Shown here: piece after piece, positions 38,201 to 53,200 of the stretch
Layout: each line of letters begins with the position of its first letter
How positions within the stretch are numbered: position 1 is the stretch's first letter
NCBI RefSeq assembly: GCF_022376445.1
Contig: NW_025955066.1
Span: 62,001-126,000, forward strand
Direction of reading: 5' to 3'
DNA length: 64,000 nt
Source of the DNA: Fomitopsis serialis
Lineage: Eukaryota > Basidiomycota > Agaricomycetes > Polyporales > Fomitopsidaceae
Program-made: the position numbers and the translations under genes
The notes under the pieces: generated by a model
Told to the model about the DNA's origin: nothing
Databases searched by the model: none
What the model saw: only the letters and a program-made list of their open reading frames with translations

Positions 38201-41200
38201 CCAGACGCAATCGTCACGTCCGACCACCGTCGTTCCCGTCCGGGCGCACGAAGGCCAGCGCGCGCGGCCCGGGTATGTGCAGCGGCTGCCCATACACCCT
38301 CGGGGCCGTCCAATCAACGGGCAACCTTCGAGCTTTGCTGGCGTATCCGGGAAGCAAGCGAGTCATGCGCGTGGACGGCACGGATCCGGTATGTCCCTGT
38401 TCATTTGTATATGACCGTATACTGTACTTACATTCGCGACAGCGAACGATACGCATGCGGGTCTACTACACCCACACGCGGTCCAGGCGATGGCCATGTC
38501 GACGATCGAACCGCCCTCGATACCCTGCAGCGAGCCCTGCCCACGGCGCCGACGAGCTCGTGTCCGCGCAAGAGCACGAGGACCGCCATGGTGTGTCAAT
38601 CTGCTTCCTCATGCGCACTGTTGTACTGACGCCCCGTCGAAGGTCGCGAGAACCAACGGCGGGACGGTGACGAACCGCAGCCGTCCAGACGATGGTTAAG
38701 CGGGCCGTCCGGGGTACTTTCCCAGCTTGGGTCTGCCGTCCATAGCCGTCGTCGTGAGCAGGAAGCCTGAGTGCGCCTGAACGGGCTCGAAGAGTCGCTC
38801 GAGAACGGCTGTCAACGCCGCGCCACCCAAGAGAACACTCGCGCACGCACCTCATGAATGCATGAACGACGAACTGCGCCCGGACGATGGAAGACGCAAA
38901 ACCGGCGTCCATCTGTGCCGCAGCTGCACAAACGCCGTTCGAGGATGTCCTTAGAGGGACCGTCAGCGCTGCCGTCCATCAAACCCAATACCCGGACACT
39001 CTGCCTCGTTAACCCCATACTAGCTCATACGCCGCTTTGAGGCAGGCGTCGGTCTGTCGGGATTGAGGCGCCCGACATTCGCGTCAGGCGAAGCAGAAGC
39101 GAGTTGTTGGCAGGTGGAAGCGTATACGTGTGTTCTGTATGTACAAGTAATCGCACAAGACTCGCAACTTGAAGTGAACCTCGATACGCGTTGTGCAGCC
39201 AACCAACAGCCCATGCGACCAACCAACAGCCCATGCGACCAACCGACAGCCCATGCGACATAGGTTCAAACGTTTAACGTTTATAGTTCAACACTAACCT
39301 CGCACGTGAATATTTGAAAGTCGAACGTTGAACATCATTGCTATAGCGTTCTTGTTAGCACGCGTGCCCCGCCACAGCACATCCGCCCTTAGACGCGCTC
39401 CCGCCGACGACCCGGTCGGCGACCCGGCACCCTGCAAGTGTACGGTTGAGAAAGGCCGAAGGAGCTTTGCAGTTGCCAGCGCGGGGGGGGGGGGCTAAGC
39501 GGCCACTGGCACCCATCCTGCCGCACGCAGTGGACAAAATGTGAGGATTCAATAACGATAATAGCCGAATTTGTGATTGACAGATCTTGTCGTACATTAC
39601 ACTTCGACCGGGCTGCTAGCCAGCACCAGTGCCTCAAAGCAAGTGGCAGGACCAAGGGCACTTCTGCTACAACGATAACACAGACAGCAACACAGATAAG
39701 CAAATGGGACGGGGTGCAGAAAATAGAGGGTGCGAGAAATAAGCTGCGAGTCGAAAACAAGAAAAGAGAAAGGAGGGCAAAGCGTGCAGATAACATGGGA
39801 GAAGACGAGACCACAGAAGATACAGATTGTACACGAGATGCGTTCAAGATCACCGTTATTCAATCTACCATTACAACCATACGGGGCCAGCGGATCCCCT
39901 GCCGATAGGTCCCGCGGCGGCGCCGTCGCGTCTGTTATGAATGGTGCACCGCTCGTGCGAGACTGGCACGCGGCGGCGCCGGTCATCCTCATCATCGTCC
40001 GAGTCGTCGTACTCGGGGTACCACACGGGCTTCTTCAACTGCGACCAGCTCCATTCCTGCCAATTCATCAGCAGGGGTGAGGCCAGGTCACGTGTCGGCC
40101 GGCGTTGGGAGCGGGCGAGGTACTCTTCGAATGTTGGGTCAGGATCACGGATCGCGGGAGGCGGAGCAGGGGCGGGCGATGGAGACGGCGGGGGGCTAGC
40201 TTGCGTACAGTCGGAGAATTGGGTGAGAGGTGAGTCCTCCTTAGACGGGGAGTTTGCATTACCCGCGCTCGAAGTGTCGTCGCCGTCGCGATCCGGGGTC
40301 AGCGGCGGTGTGGCCAACGCGGCTACCATGCGCTTGACAACATTGGACGGTTTCACGTCAGACGAAAACGGTGCCTGCTATCGAGTATCTCTGTGAGAAG
40401 TTCGAATTGACGCGACGCGCAAACATCAATACCTGGCTATTCGTCTCTCGCAGCCCCTTCACGACGGTTTCCGATCTGTGTACGCATCGCTCACGATGTT
40501 TGCTCCAGTGCGCAGGATCAAATGCGCTCTTCGCGGACAGCTTGATCCAGGAATTGCAGCGGCGACATCGGACCAGCTGCGGGCTGGAGATCTCGCAGAG
40601 ATTGTCCTCCCGCAGCTTGTTCTCGCGCGCCTTCTCAGCGGGGGTGTGCCTGCGGGTTAACCTAAGGCGGAGTATACGAGTCATCGAGGCATCGTTCTGC
40701 GCAGAGGAGAGGAAACACTTACTCGCGAGCAGCGGAGTCGATGGAAGGGTCGTTGGGGTGCCCAACGGGAGAGTCTAGGATGTTGTTGAGCTGCTCAGGT
40801 ACAACAGGCTTGGCGGGCGTGTCGCGTACGTCGAGCGTGATGCGGGCACCGTCGCTGCTACATCGGGGTCAGCCAGGCGCGTGTATCCCAGCAGGCGGCG
40901 GCCGTACCTCGCGTGGCGTTCACTCGTGGCCGAGGGTGCGTTCGGTTCATTCTTATCACTGTGAAATGCGGGCCTGCTGAGCTTGTTGTGGGCTTCGGTG
41001 GTCGCGATCGCTCTGTACCTTATAGTAGAATAATCTGCACTGCCAGTATTAGTGTAGTTCTGGAGCGAAGGCGTTGTTAATGAGCGTTGAGCGACTTCCT
41101 CGGCCACACGACCCATCTCGGTTTTCATTTCATACAGAGTTACATCCATACAGGGACTGGGCGATCGTAACCTGGGCAGAGGCTGTGAGCATATCAGGAG

Positions 41201-44200
41201 GGGCTGGAGGGTGAAAGGAGAGCGCACAATTTCCTAATATCCATCACGCGGTCGAATCTGTGTATGGGGGACGAAGGGGAAGAGGGAGGGTGACCCCTCC
41301 CATTGGCATCAGATCTCCATGGCCAGACGCACGGAGGGCCAGCAAGAGTGGCCTCGGCATTCATATTCACCGCACAGCGAACCGGGCAACGCGCTTACGG
41401 GCGTGCCAGTCCATATACGGACCCATCCCCGGATTCTCGCCGATCTCATCTCTCCGCGTCCACCGGCCAAAGCTTCGCGGAACCTGATCTCGCTCGCCAG
41501 GAACCCATTCACGACAAATTCGAACAAGATACACCGAAGCAAATAACATAGCAGCAAGCGGGGGGACGGTCAAGGGGGGCAAGCGACGCGGCGACTGAGC
41601 AGGCGATAACGAGGGTGGCGGAGACGCAACTCTTACTAGTCAAAGTGGTAAATACGATATGGCGATAGGCACGGGCGTCGAGATCCTCCTCCTATACCGA
41701 TATGATGATCCCTAACGGAATCCGCGCACAAACGACTGGGAACGGAAAGGCTGCGTCACCCAGTCCGGGAAGCCCGCTGAGTCCTCCGGTACATCCTATA
41801 ACGCAGAGCGGGGGGTACCCTACGCTGCGCCGGTTGCTGGCCATGGTCCTCTTCATCCTCGTCACGCGACCTTTTCTGGCCACGTAGGCAGCAATGCTGA
41901 TCATATCGACATTTGGACGTTGTTCATTGGTTGGCTACCGAACAATGCAAGATTTTACAACTTAAGCTCTCAGAGGAGCGGCGTATTGGTACGTGCACTT
42001 GCTCCCTACGTGCACTTGCTCCCTACGTGCACTTGCTCCCGAATCTCACTATGCCCACCGAATTTACCGACCTCAACTTGTCTGACAGGAGGGTTGTCCT
42101 CACCTGTGCGGTTTTGAACATCAACGCCATACCTGCAGATGGTGTCTACCTAGAAGTCATTGCCACAGTTGTGAGTGGCATTTTGATGCGCACGACTCCG
42201 AGCTAATACTCATGGCATTCATAGCGCCTTTTTGAGCTTGATGGCGAACCCACCTGTCATATCACAACAACAGATACAACCGACGAGGTCCCCAGCCTGC
42301 CGTTCGATGACCGCTCGCAGACTGGACGTGGTCGCCTGAGTGGCACTGCCGAGGAAGGTGGTCACCAAGAGACGAGCAATTCGAGAGCCAACGATAGTAC
42401 CAATACCAGCTCGCTTCTAACGGACCTCGACGATGTCACGAGTGAAGACCAGGCAGCTATCTTCACTCCAATGACCCATATTGACGAAGACAACGACGAC
42501 GAGTTTTGGGATATGATTTGTCGCGCTACTGGTTGTGCGTATCATTGTATTGTTTCGCTTGGAGTATAGATATGGCATCTGACAATGTGCACAGATTACT
42601 TGTATGATCACCCTGAGAAGTTCGCTGAAGCCAAGGAGGTATACATGGTGCGGGTTCCTTACTGGGTAAGATCTCAAAGGTTTCGACCCTACGTGTGGCC
42701 TTCCTTATCGTAGCATAGATCGAGGACCGCTGGACCATCCGCTTCTACTTCAAGAAGGAAGTCAATGATACTCTCATGACTTGCTTAACCAGTCCCCCCC
42801 TTGCCTACTATTGGACAGGGATTGTGGAGCGACGGACTGAAGAGGTGCGTGCCGACTTGGACATTTACGAACGCCATGTCTCATTGCGCCCCGCATCTAT
42901 CAGACTTCTGTGTCACGGTGGTTCAGCATTACTGCCCTTTCTGTATACGAGTTTTGCTCACCGCCCCTTGACGAGGATGCCGGCGAGGAGTCCTCGGATA
43001 CCATAGATGATAGGTTCCAAGAGCTTGACGAAGCATTGTAGAATACTATGGTTCATCAGCCGCATCGATTCTCAAGGCCATACAATTGTATTGTACTGTC
43101 TTCGCTTCAAGTTACTCGTCACCATTCTCTTCACTGCAATCATGATTGCTGCTCCTTGACGTAAAGCTTCCTCGCCACCTAACATTCATGTCCCATCGTA
43201 CGACCATGCGCAGCATCACCGCCGGCACTGAGCCCGGTGACGGCTGCGAGACGTCCGCCCACCGTCCGAGGCGCACGCCCGTGCCAGTGGCGAACTTGAA
43301 GTGGTCGTCCGCGCCACCCCGGCGGTCAGTACTGGAGCATGGATTCGGTGCCAAGATGCGCACAGGGACAACTCGCTGGGGCTTACGCCAGAGGCTGTGC
43401 GCCAGTGGGCACGACTCCTGCAGTTCGTCTACTAGCCCGTGCCCAGATGGCGCCCACGTTGAAGTTGACGTTCCACGGCTGGCGACGATGATCATCGACT
43501 TAGTCATGAACGCAACAGCCTCTTGCCGCGAAAGGCTGTCACTCAGACCTCTGGGCGACGGGTCAAGGGGACGGTCAAATGACTCAGGAATCCACGGACC
43601 AATGAGGTTCCGGAAGACACGTTGAACATGTCTTGCGTTCCTCCCTCGTGGCATCATTGTCCGACGAGATGGGTTGTAGGTACGTGTATTATCGCCACGA
43701 CAATAACGTTCAGTCAACGTTCTCCTTTTCACCTGGGAAACCAAAGACGTCGTGCATGTTGCAGCGATATACACCGGTGCTCGCTGCGACGAACAACGCA
43801 TTCTTTCCCCATTGTCCAACGAGCCAGGCAGGCAATTCATCGTCGTACCCGTGCGCCTTGCACAGTCTGCTAAGACAATTGTGAGCTATTCTCTTCCATT
43901 GTGGGCGACCAAAGAAGTGGCACATGAGCTGCCTCAGCTAGTATCCTACAAAAGTGCGCCCGAGTCGTCTCTGATCTTGCCCTCAGCAACCATGTCGTAT
44001 AGCCTTGCATATACGTTCTCATGCCAGAAGGACTCCATCAATTGCCTTGCTTTTTCTGCGGACGGCTTGTACTTGGCAAGTGGCTCTGATGACTGTACCG
44101 TTTCCGTGCACGACTGCGTGCGAGGTATCGAGGTCCAAAAGCTTGTTGGTGACGCCCCTGTCACTGCTCTGCTCTGGCACGCAAATGGCGCAGGAGGTGA

Positions 44201-47200
44201 GAAGTTGTTCATCGGCTATGGGAATGGTAAACTGAGGTTTATCGACATTCTATCGGTGCGTATCTCGCGCGATCAGGCGTAGGCGATCCGCTCACAAAAC
44301 TCGCCAGGCCGTACCGGACGGGATTCAGTTCCCTGTGAATGGCGACTTCCCGATTGAAGGCCTCGACCACGATACTACCAGCGGCATGTTGGCAGTATGC
44401 ACCACTCGTGAAGTGAGACTTTGGCAACAGCATCGAGCAAGTACGTCAGATATGTCCCCATCAATTTCACTGTTTGCTGATGCCTATGTAGCTTGCTGGG
44501 CGTACATATGCAGGCTACCCCATCCGAGGCAATTGGACGTCGCCCCCGTCACGGACGCCACCCATGCCGTAGATGGTGTCTCACCACGTTCCGTGCATTG
44601 GCTGGATTCCGGAACGCGCTTACTCGTTTCCTATGATTCTCATGGTGTTGTGTACGTACGATGCCCGACTCGCAAGCCGATACTGGAATTCACGAATTGC
44701 CTTCGACCCTAGCTGCTGGAATGTAAGAAGTCAGGTAATGGAATGGCGACTGCCACTAAAGAGAGTTCGGATGTGCGTTACTGTCATTATGTCGTTGCTT
44801 ATGCACTCCCTAATCTTGCCAACAGTGGCAGATCGTCGCTATCCCGGGATAAGAAAGTGTTCGTCGTGTCAAACCTTCATGACGGTTTCGACATGTACAG
44901 ACTCAGCGACAAACGACCCCTTCGCACTTTCAAAACCAAGGCGTTGATCAATATTTCCCTTCCTGTGTTGTTCATCCACGACGGCAGAGCTGTCTTGACG
45001 GGTAGTGACACGGGGCGTGTCTCTATCTACGACTGTGGCACCACACTGGTAATGCAGGTTCTAGCACACGGTCAGTGGTCGTATGCATCGGGCGCGTAGA
45101 CGCAGGCTGAACGTTGCTGTGCATGTCAGGTCCTCACATCGTTCGGACATTGGTGGGGTTTCACGTCATGTCATCAAGCTGCGCTAACTTTCTTCCTCCC
45201 TTTTCCAGGCCGAGCACGATGGCACTGTCAGGCTTCTTGCAACAGCCTCGTCCGAGACTGGTGATCAAACCTTTATCAAGTTGTGGCGGGCGGAGAAGCT
45301 AGGTATTGAATTCAAATATATCACACACTTCTACTAATGCGGTTTCTGTGCTCAGTTCGATTGACGAAACCAGATCGTGCGGCATCCTCTAATTCGCGGA
45401 TGGGCGAAAGCGTTGAGTTAAAGCACTTTGTGTCTCGTTCAGTGAACGTGGCATCCTTCTTCGAGGACCCGAACGAGGACCTGAACAACGGCAACAGCCC
45501 CGACATACAATCTTCAAGTACAAGCGATGAAGGCGAAGCAGACTCTGTCGGCGACATGGTTCAAGATGTCAGGCCCCGAATGCCGAACGCTTTATCGAAG
45601 CGGATTGCTGGGGCTTCTGCATGCGCGACGGGACGTACTATTCGGCAGGACTTCGGCAAGACACATCGAGGGCAACGGAGGCAAACCGAGCCTGCGCCGC
45701 TTCAGGAAGATGGAAGACGAACCAAGCCCGCATCGCTTCAGAGCGAATACAGGCGTCTCGATAGCCATAAGTCCATGACCTCTGACTATCCCGCTAATGT
45801 TTGGGTATGGTGCCTGATCATGACATCGACCATTCTTTTTGTCCTTCTACTCCTGCTTGGTCTGCTTGTCTACTATCGGGAAGACGTCGTGCGTGCTTCA
45901 CTGTGCTTCCTAACTGTCGCATCTATACCTCAGTTCCTAGGCCACCTTGATATCGCAATCGTCTCACGAGTTACACAAGCGTCGGTCACAATGTGAACGG
46001 TAGGGTTTGAACTGCGCTTGACCTATAGCTCGACTCACTTTGCATCTCAGGATGTATGAAGCCACGGAACTGCCCATTGTCCTGAATTCATAACGTGATC
46101 TGACCTCGAAATACGCGTTTTCAAGTTGCTTTTGTACCTGTACTAGCACCGGTTTCCCGGGTTAATAGCATCCTGTTGTCATATGTATCGTATAAGTAGA
46201 CTTGCCGTCTGCAAAACCTATTCTCATCACTGGTCGAGACGCACACACGAAAGAGACCGACGTCGTGAGCGAAGGACTTGGAAAGGTTCTCCAACCTGCT
46301 CTGAATGATTTGTAGGGCGACTGATTGGCATACATTTCGGCGCTGAGTCTTGCGGCGCTGGCGCTTAGTACGAGCGTACCGCAGCGCTCAGCCACTGACT
46401 TGAACCATGCCGTCTACCGTTACCCGCTAGTCCGTGGATAAAGGTCTCGCGCCACACGCCTCAGCCACCTCGCTTCTCGCGGCCGTCACCTTCACATAAT
46501 GCCCAATACCTCGCTCAAAACGCGTCTTGTGGCCTTGGCGACCTCATAATCGGAATCTACGCATTGAAATCGGCCCGGCAAAGGTCTCATAAACGCCACA
46601 TTCACAGATAATCGCGCACAAGACCTCACGACCTGGGTCCGGACGAGTTGGCCACTCGGCGAACACCCGCAGGCAGCATGACCGGCGCACGGGTGCCAGA
46701 CAACACATATCAGGAGGCTGGGGAGAGAGTGCTCAACGATTTATTGAGCCAGGGGGAAAGCTGGTTGTACAGTGAGTCTTCGATGCTAGTGTGCTGTCCT
46801 TCTGTACTCGCATGAGCAGTCCTGGGTGTACAGGCTACTCATTCACCACGTTATACATTGCAATATACTATGTTCAGTCTAGATATATAAGGACCACTAT
46901 TAATACAATCATACATCCAACTCCTGCTCCGTAGGAGGTCCAGTTAAACTGCAGCCAACACGACACGACCATTATGTATATTTCTATGTGCATATCCTGC
47001 ACCTGTCAACGAAATGTATTCTATGCTGTACGCAATGTTTCTTGAGTGTATCAACAATCTACCATCCCCACTGGTACCAACAAATTCACACCTGGAGCGA
47101 GACTTCATGATTAATGACGAACTGTATTGCATACTATGTACAGTGCATAGTAGATGCATCCGGCAAGACACAGTGACACATACCGAGAATGTGAAATTCA

Positions 47201-50200
47201 ATACACCATTACTGTTCAACTCTATCTGCCACACCCAACATCATACACTCGCGCAACACAATACGACGAGTGCCCTCTTCATGCGCCACGTCGCGACTGT
47301 GAGCTTCAAGTTGTCCGGACTTCTGTGGTGTCTTGCACGCGAACAGGAGGCGATAGCACTCTGCTGACAACTTCTCCGAACTCATCTTGACGCATAGATT
47401 CCGAATATGTGGTCGTCGAGGCCGTAGGATGAGAACTGAGTGCATGATTGGGGTACAGCGAACGCGATGACCGCGAGACGCGATGTGGCTGAAGCGTGTG
47501 GCGCGAGACCTTTATCCACGGACTAGCGGGTAACGGTAGCCGTCGCACTGGAGATATTCAGCGCGTTCAATGGTTCATCAGTCCCTCGCAGATGCGGCCA
47601 TACGAGGACTTACAGAGCTGCATGTATATCTGTTGGAGCACGGATGAGTGTCGTAGTCACTGTCTTGCTACAGGTATGCTCAGGCAATACACTCAGTCGT
47701 TGCTCTACGAGCGTGTGCCGAGGTCACTGTCATAATATCCCTATTTTATAAATGCACCTGGACGACGGCTGAGAGAACGACTCCGGTACAAGTAGCTCAG
47801 TGTTGCAGATGCGCCGTACGTTTCTCTTCTCATATCTGTGTAAATTGCTAAGGTCACAACGCGGGCCTGGTCTTCTGGTAACAATGCGGCAAAATGTTAT
47901 GGACGGCATACGCAGCATCATCGCTTTACGGCTCAGCAAGGGCATCCGAGTCACAGCAGGTTGCTGGACCCATGGAGGGCGCCAGGTCAGTGGTTCTGTT
48001 CGTCTGTTCGCCTGCAAAATCTGTGTTCACCCACCTGAGGATTTGAATCTGGTACAGGGCTGCCGGGTTGTTCTCATGAGGGGTACGTCAAGCGTGTTGT
48101 AGGTCGTGTCGATGAAGCATGGACCGACCCACCAACTCGGTCGGCTATAACATGACTGTTTGCTCGTCAATTTCGTCCTGCTAATCGTGTTACACTCGTC
48201 CTGCTGATCGTGTTACACCGCTAAGTACGTAGTTATAACTCGCTAATGCGTCTGGAGCGCCTGGCCAAGACCTTTCACCTGTTCGTTCAATTTGCGGCAT
48301 TGCTTCTCGATGCGCAGGCGACTGCGCGAAAACCAGTACAACAACGATAGGAAGTCTTCTCCTGTTGGCATCTGCACTTGATAGCACCGTTTGTCCACAG
48401 CGATTCTAATTATCGTTCTCTTCTGCCGACCCCGCTCAGACCGCTGTGGCGACCCGAAGACCCGTCACGCACGCACCTCAACCGCATAGACAATCGAGTC
48501 CTTAGTGATTATCATGCCGATATGGTGAGTGTCATGCACTGTCCCCGTCACTGGCTGGATGACAATGACAGCTAGATGTAGAAATGACAGTCAGCGAGGA
48601 ACCGAGGAATGCGCGGTGACGTACAATCGCCTCCAGCCAGTTCTACGAAAAACAACACCGCAGGCGTGAGCGTGTCGGGCTCGCAATACGGTATGTCTAC
48701 GTTCTCAATGATTCTTGTGTCCAACACATTGCTCCAGAACAGAATCGAGGTGCCGCTGTAAGGCGTAGTCTCAGTATGTGGCGGCCTGTCCGAATGACAA
48801 CAGAAGGGCAAACTTGGGTAGGTGATCCAAGAAATCGGATGTGCAGTGCACGGGACGAGCCCCAGCATTATACCGCGAAGGCAAAAGAAGTCGTGAAAGC
48901 GTCGCCCAAACGCCAGCAATGTACGCCGCCATGGTTCAGCTACGAGGGGATGTCGGGAGTTGCAACTGTACCGGTTAGAACAAGACCGGCGCCCCTTCTC
49001 CTAGGCCAACGTGTATGCGTACGGTCCGCGCACGTATATACATACGTGTACATGTGTACAAGAATGGACGCATACGTGTTATCACCATGGCCACATGGCC
49101 GCGGACGATTGTCGAAGCCGGCCCGCACAATGGGCAATGCATACGTGAAGGTGTGCGCCTCTTCAGGTGCGTCGAGCTATAAAGCAAGGCCGTTTGTCGC
49201 GGTGTCGTTTTCACAATCGCTCCCATTTCTTCTTCAACATGACCCAAGTGACTGAAGCTCCCCGTGAAGCGGCTGAAGCTCCCCGTGAAGCGGCTGAAAC
49301 TCCCCGTGAAGCAGCTGAAGCTCCCCGTGACACCGACATATCGAGCTACAGCGTCGCCCTGACAGGCTTCGTCCCCTCAGCCAACCCCTGCTATGCACGG
49401 ATCAATTTAGAAGTGTTGGCGACCATTGTGGGTGGCGTTGATTGTTTGATGCATTCCATCCTCATAGTTTGGTGATTGATCATAGCGTCCCTTCATCGAC
49501 ATTGGTCTTACCGGTGCTACCTTCTTGTCCGTCTCTACAACCTCCTTCTCCCCGGAATTCCGACGGTTTATCTTCTGCTTCAACTGGGGCAGCCTATCCC
49601 CGGGCCCCCGATGGAGGCAATTTTGCCCAGTCCAATGAGCTCGAGACCGTCCACGGAGGCGTAATGTTGTTTTCCAACGAATGGCAGTTCTGGAATGGGT
49701 TAATGGACAGAGCTGCCCGTACGTCTAGTTCTGTTTGATCATGCCACACTGGTCTGACTTCACCATTGGGACCAGGCTACATCCAGCATTATCCGGAGAA
49801 GTTCCAGGGTGCAAAGGAGGCATATCTCGTCAGACTGGTGGTACGTACAGTTTAACTGTGCGTTGACCGACGACAACTGAATCACTGTTTCCTGCTTCCA
49901 GACTACAACCAGCTGGGTCATTACCTTGTATGTGCGCAAGGAAGTGGAGGGCCGCGATGTGAGCTGCCTCGTCAACCCTGTTCTGGCTCATATGCCACTC
50001 TGAAACCGTGGCCGTCGGTTTGGCGGGGTTGAGGCCGATGGCGTTCGCATCAGACGTGTTCGTGTTGAAGCAGCGGTGTGCTCGTCACTGGGTGAATGTA
50101 GATTATACGTGCGCTGTATGTACAAGTGGTGATGCTCGGGAATCGATCAATTGTGTACGATATTACCTTGCACAAGGAACCAGCGCAACTGGCCTCGAGT

Positions 50201-53200
50201 GGCTCTGGCGCCTCTCCGTTCTCGACAGTACGTCCATGACTGCAACACGGGCAACCATCATAATCGCCCAACTGAACACCAAATCGCGCGCAAACCTCAA
50301 GCTGAGCCTCTGCCATGACTTAGCTAGTAGCGCCACGGCAGCCTTTGAGGCATCTCGTGCATCGAGTCTCGATGGCCGCTCGCCCTCTACCCCAAGCCAC
50401 TCCGGAACGATCGGCCTTTCTGCTTTCGCAACCCAAGGAAGGCAAGATCCATCCCGACGTCGAAGAGGAACTGGAGTAGGACCCGGTCGATGTGACGATG
50501 CCAGGGGATCTCTTGGATGGGACACCGGTCAACGGAGAGGATCTCTGGTACACGGTGCGTCGTGAAATTGTGAAGTCGTCTTTTTAAGGCTCATACCTCG
50601 CCTTAGAAGCGACTGAGGTTGACGGTCCAATGCGTTTGCCTCGGCTGCGCGGCCATTGAGGACGAGCGCACGAACATTGCCGCGTACCGTTTGCACGCCG
50701 TTTTTGCGCTTTACACGCTCGTAGTGGCGGCTCGCTCGGTGGGCGAGCTTGTCGACATCAGCGTGTACGTGCCCTCGACCATCCCGCTGGGGTTTTCTTA
50801 CGCAACCCTCGCACAGTACATCGCCTCGCTCATCCTGGTCGCGACCACTCCTTGCGCGCCGCCACTGCACTTCCCGCCTGAGCAGATCTACTCGGAGAAG
50901 GTGATCGCGATGAATACGCGCGAGGAGAATGCGTGCGGAATCACGGGGGCGTCGTAGTCGGACACGCTCCTGTTCTCGTATACGACTGAGGTCGTCATGC
51001 TCGGGAACACGGCGGAGAGCCTCGAGACCGGCGACCTACCGATCGTGCCTGCGGACATGTGCGCGACGACGATGTCGGTCGCCGGTCTGTTCTACACCCG
51101 CACTGCTTCCTGCAGCGCGTCTTGCGCTACCTCGAGATGGATCCCGAGAGGAAGGACCGCAGTTGAGCCAGTACTGACAACTGAAGTCCCAGACCCCTCC
51201 ACTGCACCCACGCACATGCAGGCCCATGTGTTAGCGACGATTGTGAGTGGCACCCTATACTGCGTGCATCTAATGGTTTAAAGCTCGTCTTTCTCAGTGC
51301 CGCTTCGATATCGGCGGTGTTTTGACCTTTGCCCTCTTTACCACCAACACGTCCACGAAGCCACCGTTCGCCTTCGATTCAGAGCCAGCCACTTCCCCCG
51401 ACGGAGGCGTCGCTGCCCAGGGCGATGAAATCGACACCGTCCACAGTGCAATCGCAGACAACGTCCACGATGTGGGCGCTACTGAAGGGCACGACACTGC
51501 TGTAGGAACCACTACTATGCAGGAAAACGCAGACGGCAAGAACTCGTCCCCCGAATCGCTCGACGGTAGCACTGTGCAGGGAACTATAATGCTCAAATGT
51601 CCTATCGAGGAGCATTCTCCCTGGATGTCAGAGCCGTAGCGTCCGGGCTTGCCGTCATCGACCTGGACAGTGAGGAGACTCTGGAGGGAGTGAGTTTGTC
51701 TATCCGTCGCTCGCCGCTTCCGCTGTGACCCTGAGACCGCAGAGACGCTGACTGGATCACTCACCAGAGAACTGTTTGCGCCCCTTGGCGCGCGCACCCG
51801 TCCGTTGTGTCCGGCTCGGAACCTGGATGAGCAAGGTGGAGTGGCCATGGCAGAGCTGCGGCAAGGGGCGAGCTGCGGCGCCATGCGCGTCGCCTGCTAC
51901 GTCGGCCGGTGGGGGCATATCCGGCGGACGCGATCAGGTAAGTGCCCGAGCACTGCGCTCATGGGCAGGGTGCTGACAGTCCCTCTAAGATCATCAGCGA
52001 CGCCCCTGCGTCTCCACTGGGACAGGATCGCGTGGTTGGGGTGATGACAGCGGGTGGGGATGCATGCCCTCGAGCGTCGGCCACGCAGAGGGACCTGGCC
52101 AACGCGGTGGGGGCAAATCCGGACGCGTTCAGGCGCGAGTCCGGCCGGTGAGGTGCGTGCCCAGGTGAAATGTTTACGGACCGGGGCGCTGACAGTCCCT
52201 AAGCTTGTTGAGCGGCGGTCCTGCATCTTGATGGACGAAATTGTGTGGACGTTCCGGCGAATGAAGGTGCCTGCTATGGTCGCGAGAGTTGGCGGCGCAG
52301 AAAGACCTAGCCATAGCAAAACGAAGTGGTGGGGGATGCCAGGGCTCGAGGGAGTGCCCGTGTGTTGTATTGATTAACGGCGGGGCGGGCGTGCCGCCTT
52401 AGTGCGTTCCGGCGGTGGAGAGCGAGTAGGCGGGCAAGCGGGCGAGTTTCCTCGTCTGCTGCACGTCGTCCACGAATGCGCAGGGTCAATGCCCTGCGCG
52501 CAGACGCGGCCGACGAACGAACGACAGGCGTAGGGACGAGGAGGAGGACGAGCGGGCGGAAGGGCAAGCGGGTGAGTGCGTGAGCAACCGCCGAGCGGGT
52601 GAAATGACGAGAAAACGAGCAGGCGAATGGGCAGGTGAGCGGGTAAGCAGACCGGCGGTTGAGCGGCTTCACTGGCTGGCGGGCATACAAGCGGGCGACG
52701 ACGCACGGCGACTGCGAGCGTGCAGGAAAAATGCCGAGCATGCAAACGTGACCGACGAACGGACGACACCCTTGGAGATAGGACGGGCAAGACAAGTGCA
52801 AGACGGCGGGCGAAGCGACGGGGACAAGTGTGCGACCGGGGCATGGAAACACAACACACGTCGACTGCGAGCACACAGGGCGACTGCTTCGCGCAAAAAC
52901 GCAGCTGGCAAACGGACCGCACGCGCACGGACCAACCGAATAGGCGGGGACACAGCGCGGTAGCGCATATAACACACGCCGACTGCGAGCGCGCTGGGCA
53001 AATGCCCAGTACGCAGACACAGCCGACGAACGCGCGCAACGCGAGTGGGAGGGCGGGCGAGCGGATGAGCAGGCACGTAGACGGGATGACGGGCGGGCGG
53101 GTGAGTACACGAGCGAGCGGGCGTGTCGGCGGGCACACAAGCAGGGGACGACACACGCCGATCGCAAGCGTACTGGGCGATTGTACAGCACGCAAGCACG